A stretch of 64,000 nt of DNA from Marsupella aquatica (lineage: Eukaryota; Marchantiophyta). Shown piece after piece: positions 1 to 10,434 of the stretch. How positions within the stretch are numbered: position 1 is the stretch's first letter; each line of letters starts with the position of its first letter. Location: contig OZ316891.1 of the NCBI GenBank assembly GCA_973895155.1, positions 23,126,001 through 23,190,000 of the forward strand, given 5' to 3'. The notes under the pieces are model-generated. The model had not been told where the DNA came from, made no database searches, and was given only the letters and a program-made list of their open reading frames with translations. The position numbers and the translations under genes are program-made.

Positions 1-141
1 CTCCTGTATGGCCTCTTCATCAGAGTCCTCAACATCCTCAGAACCCTCCATCTCCTCGTCCTCTTCATCAGCGTCCTCAGCGTCCTTCATCTCCTCTTCG
101 TCACTCTCTTCCTCACTATTGTCGGAATCTCCGACATTGTT

Positions 142-3059
142 CTACGTATCGGTCATCCACTCTGGATCTTGGTCATTGACATCCCCATCCGTGTCACCTT
201 CCCCCTCACCATCCGCATCACCATTGCTGTGGACTAGCTCAAAATAGGGTATGTAAGAAACTCACCATTTTTTTTGCTTTTTGTACAAGGATAGTAAGAA
301 ATACATTTTAGCATTAGTAAAGTACTTAGGGTTTGTAACCCTAAGTCACTAAGGAAGGATAGTAGGGAATCATGGAAGGGAAAAATATGTTATTCTAAGA
401 AGATGTAAAGGGATAAGTGAGGTCTTTATGGTAGGGCAGCAAATATTCTTTCCTTAGTTAGGATAGGCGACTAAGTCGGGACCGGAAAATGACCCAATAC
501 CTGACATCTCATTTTTGGCTAATATTTCTCCCATGGGTGCGGGGAGGTCCCTAGGGAACCTTGAAAAATTATGAAGTGAAGTAGGGTCTCAACCTAGGAA
601 TTTTGAGTATTTTGGCTGAACTTAAAATAACCATCTAGCGGGTCCCGGAGAAATTAGCCAAGGGGTAGATATTTTTGGTTCGAGGTTAAAACTGGGTATA
701 GTATAGCCCATAATATCCCTTGAAAGTCTAAGAAGTAGTTTATCAACTTTGGTTAGTTTTTGGGAGCACCTCAAAGATTGGGAAAAGTAATGCAACCTAT
801 AGATATGGGCAAACTTAGGTATTTTTAGAAAAGTCAGTGCGGGGTATTTAGTGCGTTTGACAAATTCAGGAGGGAGTCCTATGTCCAAGGATCCCATAAC
901 TATGCTCAGAAGTTCTTTTAGACCTATGGGTGAGTTTTGGCATGGCTTTAAAAAGGGCTAGTACAAAGTTTTCTCCCACGAGAGAACCAAAGTTTTTCCA
1001 AGTGTGGAAACGCGACGACGCTAAGTATGACTAAATGTGAAGTGTTTGAGAGCAAGAGAAGAGTCCATGCTAGGATGCAATCTTGGTCTAATCGTGAAGG
1101 GGAGGTGCTGGTACACAACCAAGGCCAGGGAGGCAAGGTTAAGGTGGAGCACTACTTTGGGGTTTAGAGAGGATTGTATCTTGAGGGTGGAAAAGTACCT
1201 TGCTTTGTGTGAGAACCAAGAGGAAGAGTTCTTTGCAAGAAGAGTTTTTCTAGAGCTCAAGGGGGTGTGTGGACCCAAACCAAGGCCAGGGGGCAAGGTT
1301 AAGGGGTAACACTACCTTGAGGATCTTGAGGGGACTTAAGCTTGAAGAGAAAAGTACTTGGGGTTCTTGGGTGTTTGTTTTAGGGTCTACTCTAAGGTGA
1401 CAGCTTGGAGTGGATATCCCCCTTGCTAATCCTTGGAGTAGAGGAGAGAGAAAGAGTGGGAGTGCAAAAGTAGTCAAGGTGACTACCTCTCTAGAAGTGG
1501 AGAGTTGAAACTACTTGTGTATGGTGTACTTAGACCTTGCATGCACATTTCAGAAGTTTTATCAATCCTTTGTGACCCTGGTATGACATGGAGCAAGTAT
1601 TAGGTAGTTTTTAGGGGAAAAGATGCTTAAGCTCCTTGACAAGTGTTTGAGAATTGCTCCCTGCATCCTCAACATTGAAGCCGCAGTCGACTTGATCTGA
1701 ATAAAATCAGATCATTAGATAAGAATGACTCACACGCATATTCGCGTGAAAAGAAATGTTAAGAATGTCCACGCGCATGTTCGCATGACGCAATAAAAAG
1801 TAAGAGGTTTCAAAAGTAACCTACCTTGGATTGGCCCACTAGGGTACTCCGTTGGTCGAATGTACAATCGATCGGAATCTTCATAGAGGGCATACTCTTG
1901 CAATAATTGATTACAAATATTATCAGGGATATGTTGTTCGTGGAGGACATCCAAAACATCAGCCCTGAGAGTAGTTATGGATGGACGGTACTTCATTAAT
2001 TTATCTATACATTTTTCTATACTAGCCCGTACTGGGTCAATCAATGATAGCGTTGTATCAATTGTTGCCATGGTGTGTTGCAAGAAACAAGACAACTCCC
2101 TATGCGTTGCCATAGGGCAGTAATATTTTACATTGGATCTAGCATCCTGTAAAAAAAGCCGAAATTAGTTCACAATATTAATTGAGAATATAATAATCTA
2201 AATAATCTTAAAATTGAAACCCCAAAATATAAATCTAAAAACTTACCATTAAGCACTGGATCAAGTTCGTTCCCTCGCCGAAGCATATAGCCCATTCCCC
2301 ACATTGGACGAATTGACTAACAATACTTTCAAAGAATGGAAGTATCTTTTCTGGGGAAGGTGTCGTGTACTCGCCGCTCTCTTCAAAATTGGCTATCTTC
2401 TCAATCCAATATTTGGAGACCAATTGGAACTTGAGGGCTTGTGGATCGCCCATTGTGCTGAAGGCCAAGCTGTGAAAAGCGTAGGTTACAATAAGCTTCT
2501 TCTCCTTCAGCCGCTTCTGAATATAATGGCTATCAACAGCAACGTAGTGTGTGTACTTCCCTAATTCCCGTTTGATTAAATAAGACTCAACGGGAGAGGC
2601 TACAATAATAACCACATGGTGTGGTTTTGCCCCTATCTCGCTAGTAGCACAAAATAACCCCTCATAGAATGAACAATTTGGCGGACGCAAATCTCCCATT
2701 GATGAGGAATCAAAATAAATCAAGCTTGCAAGGTTCTTGTGTTCATGTATGATACAGTCTGCAAACCCAGTATTTTGTATATCCTGCAGGGATCGCAATT
2801 TCAGCCTCTCACTGACCGGCCGCACTAGTTGGTTTTTTTGACTATCAACTGATTTCTGTATTCCTTCCACCAACCTGTAGAATATCGGGTCGATCTCTTT
2901 CAACAAATTATCAGCACTATGTAAGCACTTCTTTAGATAAGCACTCAGCGCCTCTCTCAACTGCTTCAGCACCATCTTGTCGAGCTTAAAGCGACCTGGG
3001 CCGGCTCTACTTTCTCCCGGCCCGACCTTGTCACCGGTCGGGATCGACCGGGACGACAT
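142..3059 (-). CDS. DNA-methyltransferase-like protein, probably transposon-associated
   Basis: Three exons splice in frame: 3059-2247, 2146-1825 and 233-142, giving about 408 aa. All junctions are GT-AG. The first exon holds a helical N-terminus, then ASLIYFDSSS, at the place where class-beta N4/N6 DNA methyltransferases have the catalytic DPPY/DPPW motif (IV). Near its end come PEKILPFF and GEWAICFGEGTN, which resemble the C-terminal 'KP...L' and FxGxG (motif I) of that class. The order IV then I fits class beta. The catalytic Pro-Pro is replaced by Ser-Ser, so activity is doubtful. The third exon is Asp/Glu-rich and ends at TAG (142-144). The same acidic frame continues past this stop to the window edge, so the stop may be a nonsense mutation. 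The family call is inference from motif order; I do not recognise a close homologue. Confidence 0.4.
234..1824 (-). other. Long intron of the methyltransferase-like gene
   Basis: Inferred second intron, with donor at 1824 and acceptor CTAG at 234-237 as read on the minus strand. I see no coding potential in it apart from short open frames on both strands. It contains a diverged direct repeat of about 160 bp, listed separately. Confidence 0.4.
1105..1400. repeat. Diverged direct duplication, period about 160 bp
   Basis: The phrase CCAAGGCCAGGG...GGCAAGGTTAAGG occurs near 1119 and again near 1279. Each is followed by a similar 'ACTAC..T..G' block and by GAAAAGTAC. The copies are imperfect. There are no open frames shared by both, and no function is evident. 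Confidence 0.6.
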
Positions 3060-3615
3060 ATGTCATTTGTCATCCAAAATCCTCCTATTTGTCCGACAAG
3101 TCCAAACTAGGGTCTGGAGGGGATCCAACTCTTTCTCTCTAACTAGAGGGCACGCACTCCTCTCTGATTAGAGGGCACGCACTGACCCATCATTCTTCCG
3201 TCGAGTAGGTTTCCCAACAATTTTCAAACGTACAGTAGAATGCTATCCAATGGAGATGGTTACGTGAAAGGGAGTGGTTAATAATTCATCAGTAGCCTCG
3301 ACTACCCGTTCTTTGAACGTGAACAGCTAGGGAGGATAATAAAAATGTCACCAAAATAAAATTCCTTAGTCAAATTTTTTGAAGTTAAATGAAATGATAA
3401 AACAACCATCATACATGCCATCATTTTAATAATCATACCCCAAATCATACATTACATATCATAGTCTTGTCTTTTTATGCACACCCTTCTTTCTATGCAC
3501 ATATTATGGTGGGGCCATAGAGCTCATGTTTTAATACAAATAAAAATCATGACAAAAAGCATGATTGCATGATTCTCATTTGACATACATCATAATCATG
3601 AGCTTTCCCATCCGT
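3060..3615. other. Gap without a recognisable gene
   Basis: AT-rich sequence between the methyltransferase-like gene and the MULE terminus. It has a short duplicated phrase, AGAGGGCACGCACT, at about 3145 and 3169. I see no open reading frame worth calling and no element boundary. Confidence 0.5.
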
Positions 3616-3834
3616 ATACACTGGGTTAAATCAACATCGCATTAAGGCTCCCCAGCCTTCTTGGGGCCCCGTACCCTACCCGTCACTAATCCCAATGCTG
3701 CTGCCCGCAAGCCCGCGCGTCCGTCAATCACCGTTCTGGTGCACTTGAAACATATTAGCCCCAATCGGCGATGAACAGAAAATTTCCGTCCATTTCAAAT
3801 TTCACGGCCTTTAGGGCGCGGGACACGCTTACCC
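3616..3834 (+). repeat. MULE left terminal inverted repeat
   Basis: Starts at about ATACACTGGGTTAAATC and ends at GACACGCTTACCC. It aligns to the reverse complement of 35002-35221 with scattered substitutions, including the blocks CCCAATGCT, GCCCGCAAGCCCGCGCGTC and GGGCGCGGGACACGC. The exact outer base is uncertain by a few nucleotides. Confidence 0.9.
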
Positions 3835-5811
3835 TCCAACGTCGCCCACTCCATTGCCCATTTGCAAGTTCTTCCTATTTTTATTCAATTTTTGGTGGTC
3901 GTACCGATCTTGCATTGTGGAGAGAGCGTGCCTTGCACTTTTCTGTCTCCAAAGTCTTTGTCAGGGCGTGGTGAGGAGGACAGCAGTCAATCCGCTTGCC
4001 TGTGGACCCACATTCTTCACGGTTCTGTATGTGGACACATTGTCAATGTTGGGGACCTTTTTACTTTTCTAATCGTTTCTTGAGTGCCTGCTGTGGTTTG
4101 ACGATCGTGCGGTTGGGAAGTGATGATTGGTGCAACCCTGCCCCCTTGCAACGACAACGATGGTGTGTTTCTTATGCAATGCTGACTTGCATTTTGTGGC
4201 GTGGGGCATAAGGTCCCTTGTTTGAGCTTGCAACTTGCGCTATGCAATCGTCGTTCTTCATAAACCTAAACTCTAAACTCTCTATTTGTGTTACTGTTAT
4301 GGTTTTGTGACAGTAACTTCCTCAATTTACCATAGACTTCAGCTCTTTTGGGTTTCAACAATTGTGCGGCTGGGAAACAGAGATGGGCGCAACACTGCCC
4401 CTTGCAACGACGACGGTGGTGTGTTTCTTTGAGACAACCATCCCCATGCTCTTCTCAATTAGATTTTGTGGCGGAAGTGGGGCCGGAAGGTCCCCCATTG
4501 AGCTTGCAACTTGCGCCATGTTATCATCATTTTTCATAAAAGTTAAACTCTAAACTCTTTGTTTGTGTTACCGTTCTGGATTTATGACAGCAAGTTGCTC
4601 ATTCTGCAGTGAGTGTGATCTCGACGATTTTATAGTGTTGTGACCATGCCTCGGTCATTTTCAAGCCAGGCTAGGAAAAGCAAGTTGCCTATCCCACCAC
4701 CTGAAGTATGGGCACAATTTCCTGAGGCACAAGAGAATGTGCATTGGTTCCGGCAGAAAAACCCTTCCTTTCTCAGAACTTCAGGATCTGGTTACGTTTG
4801 CAAGGTGATGACTGATGATAGTTGTACACATTTCATCCGAAGAACCTCCTTCCTGGATCACATGCAATCCTTACATCGCATGAACCCAGGAGAATGTAAG
4901 AAAGGTTGTCCGAAGACCTCAGCCCGACAAAGGTGTGTAACTTTATTTGCATTATATGTGACTATTCTGCCATGACAACATTTATGTGATGTTTTGTGTC
5001 ATGTTCACTGTTCTGGCATGCAAATGTTCAGGAATCCACCAAGTACAGCAGTGATTGAACATATAATAGAGAATCAACACTTGGGTCATTTCGTGGACGG
5101 GTGTGGAAGCAAAAGAGGCAGAAGTTGACATGGTGGTTACGCTGGGCACATAATTTGAAGATCAACCATGAGGGGGATGAAACCGAATGGATAGTTCAGA
5201 AGGCAACAGAAAGGTACCAACACTGGAGGCGATTGGCTGCCTTCACGAGCACATTGTCTAGTGTTAGGGACAACACAGTGGCATTTTGGAATAAGCATAG
5301 TCCTGACATTGATCCTGAGGAGATGCGTGCTAAGGTTTGTCGCTTACCAAATTGCTTTGCCTCATACATAATTAATTGTTTGTTTGTGTCTTTGTTCTGC
5401 CATAACTTTCTTGTGATCTGAATTTCCAAATGATTGCATGTTGGGCCTGTTTGCCGAAATGTGAACTCGAAGATTGGAGTAGCGATGATGGAATGTCTGA
5501 ATGCAACTTGCAGCAAACCAATTTTCAAACTGAGAAGTATGTCTTCCACTCACGAAAGGTAGAAAAACCCATACATAAGCCAAAAAGAAACAGAACCAAA
5601 AGGCTAAGGGGAAGCCATCTCGTGAAACAAAAAACCCCTTAACAAAGCCTACTCTAGGAGCAAGAAAAAAGCAATGCATGCAAAGGAGCAGCAGGCAGAA
5701 GTTCAACCTGACCGAGAAGAAAGAGCAAAAAGAAGGGAAGCTTGTAACAATGACAAACCCACCCAAAGGAAGAAACAAAAGAAGATGGTTGTTACTGAGG
5801 TACCATTTCAC

Positions 5812-6090
5812 AAGCTTTCTCTTTTGACGATTTGTACTTGTTTGTTTTTATTGTTCTTCTGGTTTGCAAGCTTTCTCTTTTGAAAATTCATACTTGTTTG
5901 TTTCTATTGCTGTTCTGGTTTGCAAGCTTTATCTTCCGACTATTCATAATTGTTTGTTTCTATTGTTGTTCTGGTTCGCAAGCTTTCTCTTCCAACAATT
6001 CATACTTGTTTGTTTCTATTTATGTTCTGGTTCGCAAGCTTTCCCTTATGACAATTCATACTTGTTTGTTTTTATTGTTGTTCTGGTCGG
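5812..6090 (+). repeat. Intronic minisatellite, about 57-bp unit, five copies
   Basis: Five imperfect units, each containing CAAGCTTTCTCTT...ATTCATACTTGTTTGTTTCTATTG...TTCTGGTT, fill most of the intron preceding the exon at about 6095. The last unit ends in TTCTGGTCGGCAG, the actual splice acceptor, so the array looks like amplified intron 3'-end sequence. Confidence 0.85.
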
Positions 6091-6312
6091 CAGGAAGTGG
6101 CGGACAAGGAAGTCTTGGAAGCTACGGAAGAAGACCCTGACACTATCAGCCATGGAACAGAGCCTTCACATGAAGATAGTCATGAAGGAGAGAAACACTC
6201 AGGTACTGGTGATGAAGAAGAACAAGAAGTCCTGCAGAACGAATATGCCAAAAATCAAGCCAACAATGAAGAATCCGCCTTTGAACATGAAGGCAACGAA
6301 GCAAGAGACCAA

Positions 6313-6599
6313 CTCGGGGGGTTAACTAAGTGTATATTTTGGGGTACCACGTGCGATCCTAGCCTAATATAAATAGACCTATTTTATAAAGAAAATATTC
6401 CAAGAATATTCTCCATTTTCAATATTAATAATCTATTTTATTTTATAAAAAGTATATATTAGAGAATATTCTATAAACATGAGTTTATAATACCTTCTTT
6501 TGCCTCCTACGCTTTTTAAAAATTTAGTTAACTTCTATCAAAAATACCTATTTTGGATTGCATGTGGTTCCTAAGATTTTTTATAGTCAACCCCCCAAG
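6313..6599. mobile_element. 287-bp MITE with 8-bp target duplication
   Basis: Inverted ends CTCGGGGGGTTAACTA and, from the other side, CTTGGGGGGTTGACTA. It is flanked by GAGACCAA at 6305-6312 and 6600-6607. The interior is AT-rich and non-coding. Excising it with one copy of the duplication restores the MULE accessory-gene frame (EARDQ continuing GTESGSEQ). An 8-bp duplication fits hAT-type MITEs; a Mutator-derived MITE is the alternative. Confidence 0.9.
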
Positions 6600-8009
6600 G
6601 AGACCAAGGCACTGAATCAGGCTCCGAACAAGCCACTGAACAAGTAGACTACATTGAAAATGAAACTAGATTCCCAAATGATCAAGAATCCTACGAAAAT
6701 GAAGGTGGAGGCACAAAAGAGCAAGAACCAGACGGAGACAGTGAAACCTCTGGAGTACACACTAGTACAAAGCATTCAGAGGATATTGAAAACACAAAAG
6801 CCACAAATGTGCCGTCTACTACTAAAGTATGGGCACTTGCTAGCACTGTACAATTTAGGGGCATTGTGAGTTTTAATTTTGTTTGCTCCTGTTCATATAC
6901 ATGATAGGCAATTTTGACTCTTTATGGATTACTATTTTGTGTTGCAGGGTACTCCTTCCGTAGAGAAAAAAGGCTCAAGAAGAAGCCAACAACCAGGAAA
7001 AAGGGATCAAGGACAAAAACCCCAAAGAAGTTCAAGGTTCTTGCCACTATTGGAGGTAAGATAAGAGGACTTCAGGGACGACTGATGGTCGTTTCACTTT
7101 TACTTACTACATTTTCTGTGGATTTGTGGAATGAATTCAACTTACTATTGTTCTCATCATTGTTCTGGTAGGATTGCTCCCGACCATCACACCGCCAAGT
7201 TCCGATGAGTCATGGGGTATGATCAGGTGGAAGGCTGAATTAGGTCTCCTGCTAACCCATGCAGCAGAAAATTTACTGCATGTTGTCCCCACTTTGCCCA
7301 ATTCTGTAGTTGGTCTTGATGGGCAGGTCATCCCCTTCATATATCAAAAGCTACAATATATCAGCCAAAAATGGCAAGCAAGTTTGGCTACCACTACACG
7401 CAAAGAGGCGGAAGTCCTACACACAACTCCAAGTTTTCCTATGGGTTTACCACACAAGGTAACAGTGCCTTGCCAACCATTCTCTCCCTCTGAATATAGG
7501 TATGATGTAGGGAAGAGGACTTTGCTAATTACACTTTCTGTTATGCTCTACAGGAAGATAGCGGTACCTTTTCCGGCAATTGACAATGCTCATCCATGGC
7601 CGCCATCTCTATATTGTTGGGTTGGACCAGATGGCATCCCCATTGCCCCTCGCCATTGGGACTTGTTAACAACCACCAGAATTCAGCTTAGAGCCCTTCA
7701 GCTTCACTCAGACAAGAATGTCACAGTTGAGACCATTGGACCCATGACTGACTGCCAAAAATTCCCACCCCTGGAATTGGATTCTTTGCCTGTTTAGGCA
7801 GGGAAGTATAGAGCCCACTAGACATAGACATCAATGGAAATGTCATGGTTGAACCATGTCCAATGTAACTATGCCTGCCTCTTGGCAACTATCTATATAA
7901 TAGCAAATGAAGTTATTTACACATCAAAAGAAACCAAATAGTGTGAAAGCACTCTGCTCTTTGTACATTCACTCTCCAGCTTGCAATGAATTGTCGTGAT
8001 ACATCACCA

Positions 8010-8600
8010 AATTTGTGTGACTGTTCTGGCAATTGTTCTTTTGCACCGCTACATTTTATACATTTGTGTGACTATTCTGGTAGCCGTGTACTTGCCCAAT
8101 ACAAGAGTTGTCGTACGTGTTCATGTGACTATTTTGGCAGCCCTGCGATTGCCCAGATATAAGGGTTATCGTCTTTGTGTGATTGTTCTAGCAACCCCGT
8201 GTTTGCCTAGCTACACGGGTTTTTGTGTTCGTGTGACTGTTCTGGCAGCCCTACGATTGCCCAGATATAAGGGCTGCCATCTTCATGTGACTGTTCTGGC
8301 AGCCTCATGCTTGCCTAGCTACAAGGGTTTTGTGTTTGTGTGACTGTTCTGGTAGCCTTGCGATTGCCCAAATATAAGGGTTGTCATCTTCATGTGACTC
8401 TTTTGGCAACCCCGTGTTTGCGCAAGTATAAGTGTACTGTTGCACTTGTTTTAGTGTTCTGGCAGCCCTGCATTTGTGACCTATGGTTGTTTCTCGTGTT
8501 TGTGTGATTGTTCTGGCATATGAAAATTCTTTGTAGACTTTGACGGTCATTGTCCTCATCACATTCAACTAATGAGAAATACACTTGCATTTATGTGACT
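8010..8600. repeat. Minisatellite between the convergent MULE genes
   Basis: About ten imperfect units near 58-60 bp, each with TGTGACTGTTCTGGCAGCC, then TTGCCCAGATATAAGGG or TTGCCTAGCTACAAGGG. The GTTCTGG core also occurs near the ends of several introns of the neighbouring accessory gene and in the 57-bp intronic array. No coding role is visible. Confidence 0.85.
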
Positions 8601-8745
8601 ATTCTAGTGTCCACTTATTTGCACACACAAGATGTGAAGTATGCCTAAGATCAATGAGTTAATCAATAGCTAGGTAACTTATAGTCACTTTTAAAAGGGT
8701 CTTAATAAGCAGTGTTGTGTGGTCACTGAGCACCAAATTTCATTA

Positions 8746-10434
8746 TCATGAAGCCTCCTCATGAAGGAATACATTGAGGTCAATATTGGTGTTTATGTCT
8801 ACATCCCTAGCACCACCTCCAAAGTGCATGACACAAGCAAGAAGTGGTGGAGTGAACTGATTTTCTGTCCTACGTCGCCGCCTACCGTCCTTAAATTCCT
8901 TGCCTAACCTACTCAGATGCTGCCTGATAGATTCCTGAACCACTTTGCGCTTGGATGGTAGTTTACATGGTGTTGTGCCATCCTCCTCCTGCCATTCAAG
9001 AAAGTTGCTAAGTTACCGCTCTTCAATTATTTGGTTTTTCATACAGGACAGAACAAAAATTGGAACAAACAAAAAATATAGAACTTACCATATTAGTAAT
9101 TATTTGAGATGAAGCTGCTTGTTCTCTTGTTTGTGTTGTCCTCAAAGCCATAGTCCTCCTTCGTCTCTTCCCACCGTGGTAAATGTCCACAACACCTAGA
9201 CGTCACTTGGATGTAAGACCCATAGGCCTGACAAAAGCATCCACAGGACCTATATTGTCTTTCATTGAGAGGTGTTTAGTTTGTTCTTGGCTCTTCACTT
9301 TGTTCAAAGTAAGTTGTGTTGCCAGGAATACTTGCTCTGTTAGACGGGCATCCCCTTCCACAATGAGCAAAATCTCATCAAACATCTGTTGCACAGATTG
9401 TCTGAGGGACTGCTCTGGGTTCTCTTTAGGCAGAACAGAAACATGAAGGCTAGATTCCATTGTTTCACAAACCACATTAGGCTCAACTTGGCCTTCTACT
9501 TCTACATGTTCAGGTGGTGTCTCGATGTTCTCATCCGCATTCAAATGTGAGATGCCACCCATGAGGCTACCAAACCTGGTACCTAGTTGTTGAACCAAGA
9601 CAGCACCTTGACAACCTCTCACTAGCAATCCCTTCAATTGGTGCTTGCACATGTTCCCTTCATCAGCCCACTTACAACAGCATGAAGGAAAGTATGAATA
9701 TATATTGTGCACAATATACTCTCTCCCAATAGATTTTAAACTTTTCACAATTGCCTGATTGGGCAATGTTGGATCAGGAAAACAGACCTGATGGTCTTTC
9801 ATTTGATGCTCTGCCTTGTGAAGACTATTCAAGACTATTTCCTCTTTCTTGTAGTTGATGACTCTTCCCCTTGCTTTGCACCGAATTTGGTACCAAAAGA
9901 ATGGAAGCATCACTTGAAAAAGTGCATTCACAATCCGATCAAGGCGACATGCTCCAATGGCCCCTATTACTCTCCTTATCATCTTTTTCAAAGTGCAATG
10001 CCAAGCTTCAATTGCACCATTTGTATTCTGGTTGGCACGGGGCATTGATCGAACAGCCCTCATCCACTTTGCTGGAATATAAGACATGCCACAACATTTA
10101 GTACCAGAGATCCAGGCGGAGTTCTGAAGTATTCCACAACTATAGAGACACAGGATATTATGCAATACAGAACAGCTACAAAGGCACACAAACTTGTGCA
10201 ATACAGAATAGCTACAAAAACATTGCAAAAATAAAATACATGGCAAGATATAAATACAATACAAAAACCTTAGACCAAATGGACATGTTGACAACAAAGA
10301 ATTTACTAAAATGGCCAGGCATACCCCAAATAGCAAACCACATACCTGTTCTGTACATCCAAGTGTCCTCAAAATACTTCAGAAATAGCTTTTCAAAGTT
10401 GTATTTAATTTTGAAGGCATGCCACAAGGCTTGC
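8746..10434 (-). pseudogene. MULE transposase, C-terminal exons (SWIM finger)
   Basis: Distal part of the mudrA-like transposase: exon pieces 10434-10346, 10123-9089 and 8988-8746. It carries the late DDE-region signature ANQNTNGAIEAWHCTLKK and the SWIM zinc finger CCCKWADEGNMCKH, used by MULE transposases in DNA binding. It ends in a polar tail with KDGRRRRRTEN. An in-frame TGA at 9203-9205, probably a CGA-to-TGA transition, splits the tail after MGLTSK; the frame continues as RLGVVDIYHGGKRRRRT. The junction between the 10346 and 10123 exons does not keep phase with the splice sites I can see, so that intron is uncertain. Its upstream exon is severed by the 4.6-kb insertion at 10435. Confidence 0.75.

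Larger units (their letters stand above)
4646..7797 (+). pseudogene. MULE accessory gene (C2H2-like, acidic and basic tracts), broken
   Basis: A multi-exon plus-strand gene convergent to the MULE transposase. Exon 1 (ATG 4646 to about 4932) holds YVCKVMTDDSC...FLDHMQSLH, a C2H2-like zinc-binding arrangement. Later exons give a W-rich basic stretch (KQKRQKLTWWLRWAHN, about 5110-5335), then a Glu/Gln/Asp/Ser-rich segment (6095-6312 continuing at 6608), then the basic tract RLKKKPTTRKKGSRTKTPKK (near 6970-7030), and a hydrophobic C-terminus ending at TAG 7797. Breaks: no single frame runs through exon 2; one A appears lost from the A-run near 6967; and a MITE interrupts the acidic exon. I do not recognise the family. 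Its role in transposition is unknown, and a DNA-binding helper is only a guess from the zinc-finger-like start. Confidence 0.55.

Noticed and set aside
8-247. Ser-rich plus-strand ORF at the window start
   Set aside because: It is the complement of the Asp/Glu-rich tail of the minus-strand methyltransferase-like gene. GAN codons read backwards give Ser-rich peptides.
5362-5811. 149-aa minus-strand ORF
   Set aside because: Antisense to coding and intron sequence of the MULE accessory gene, with no family signature.
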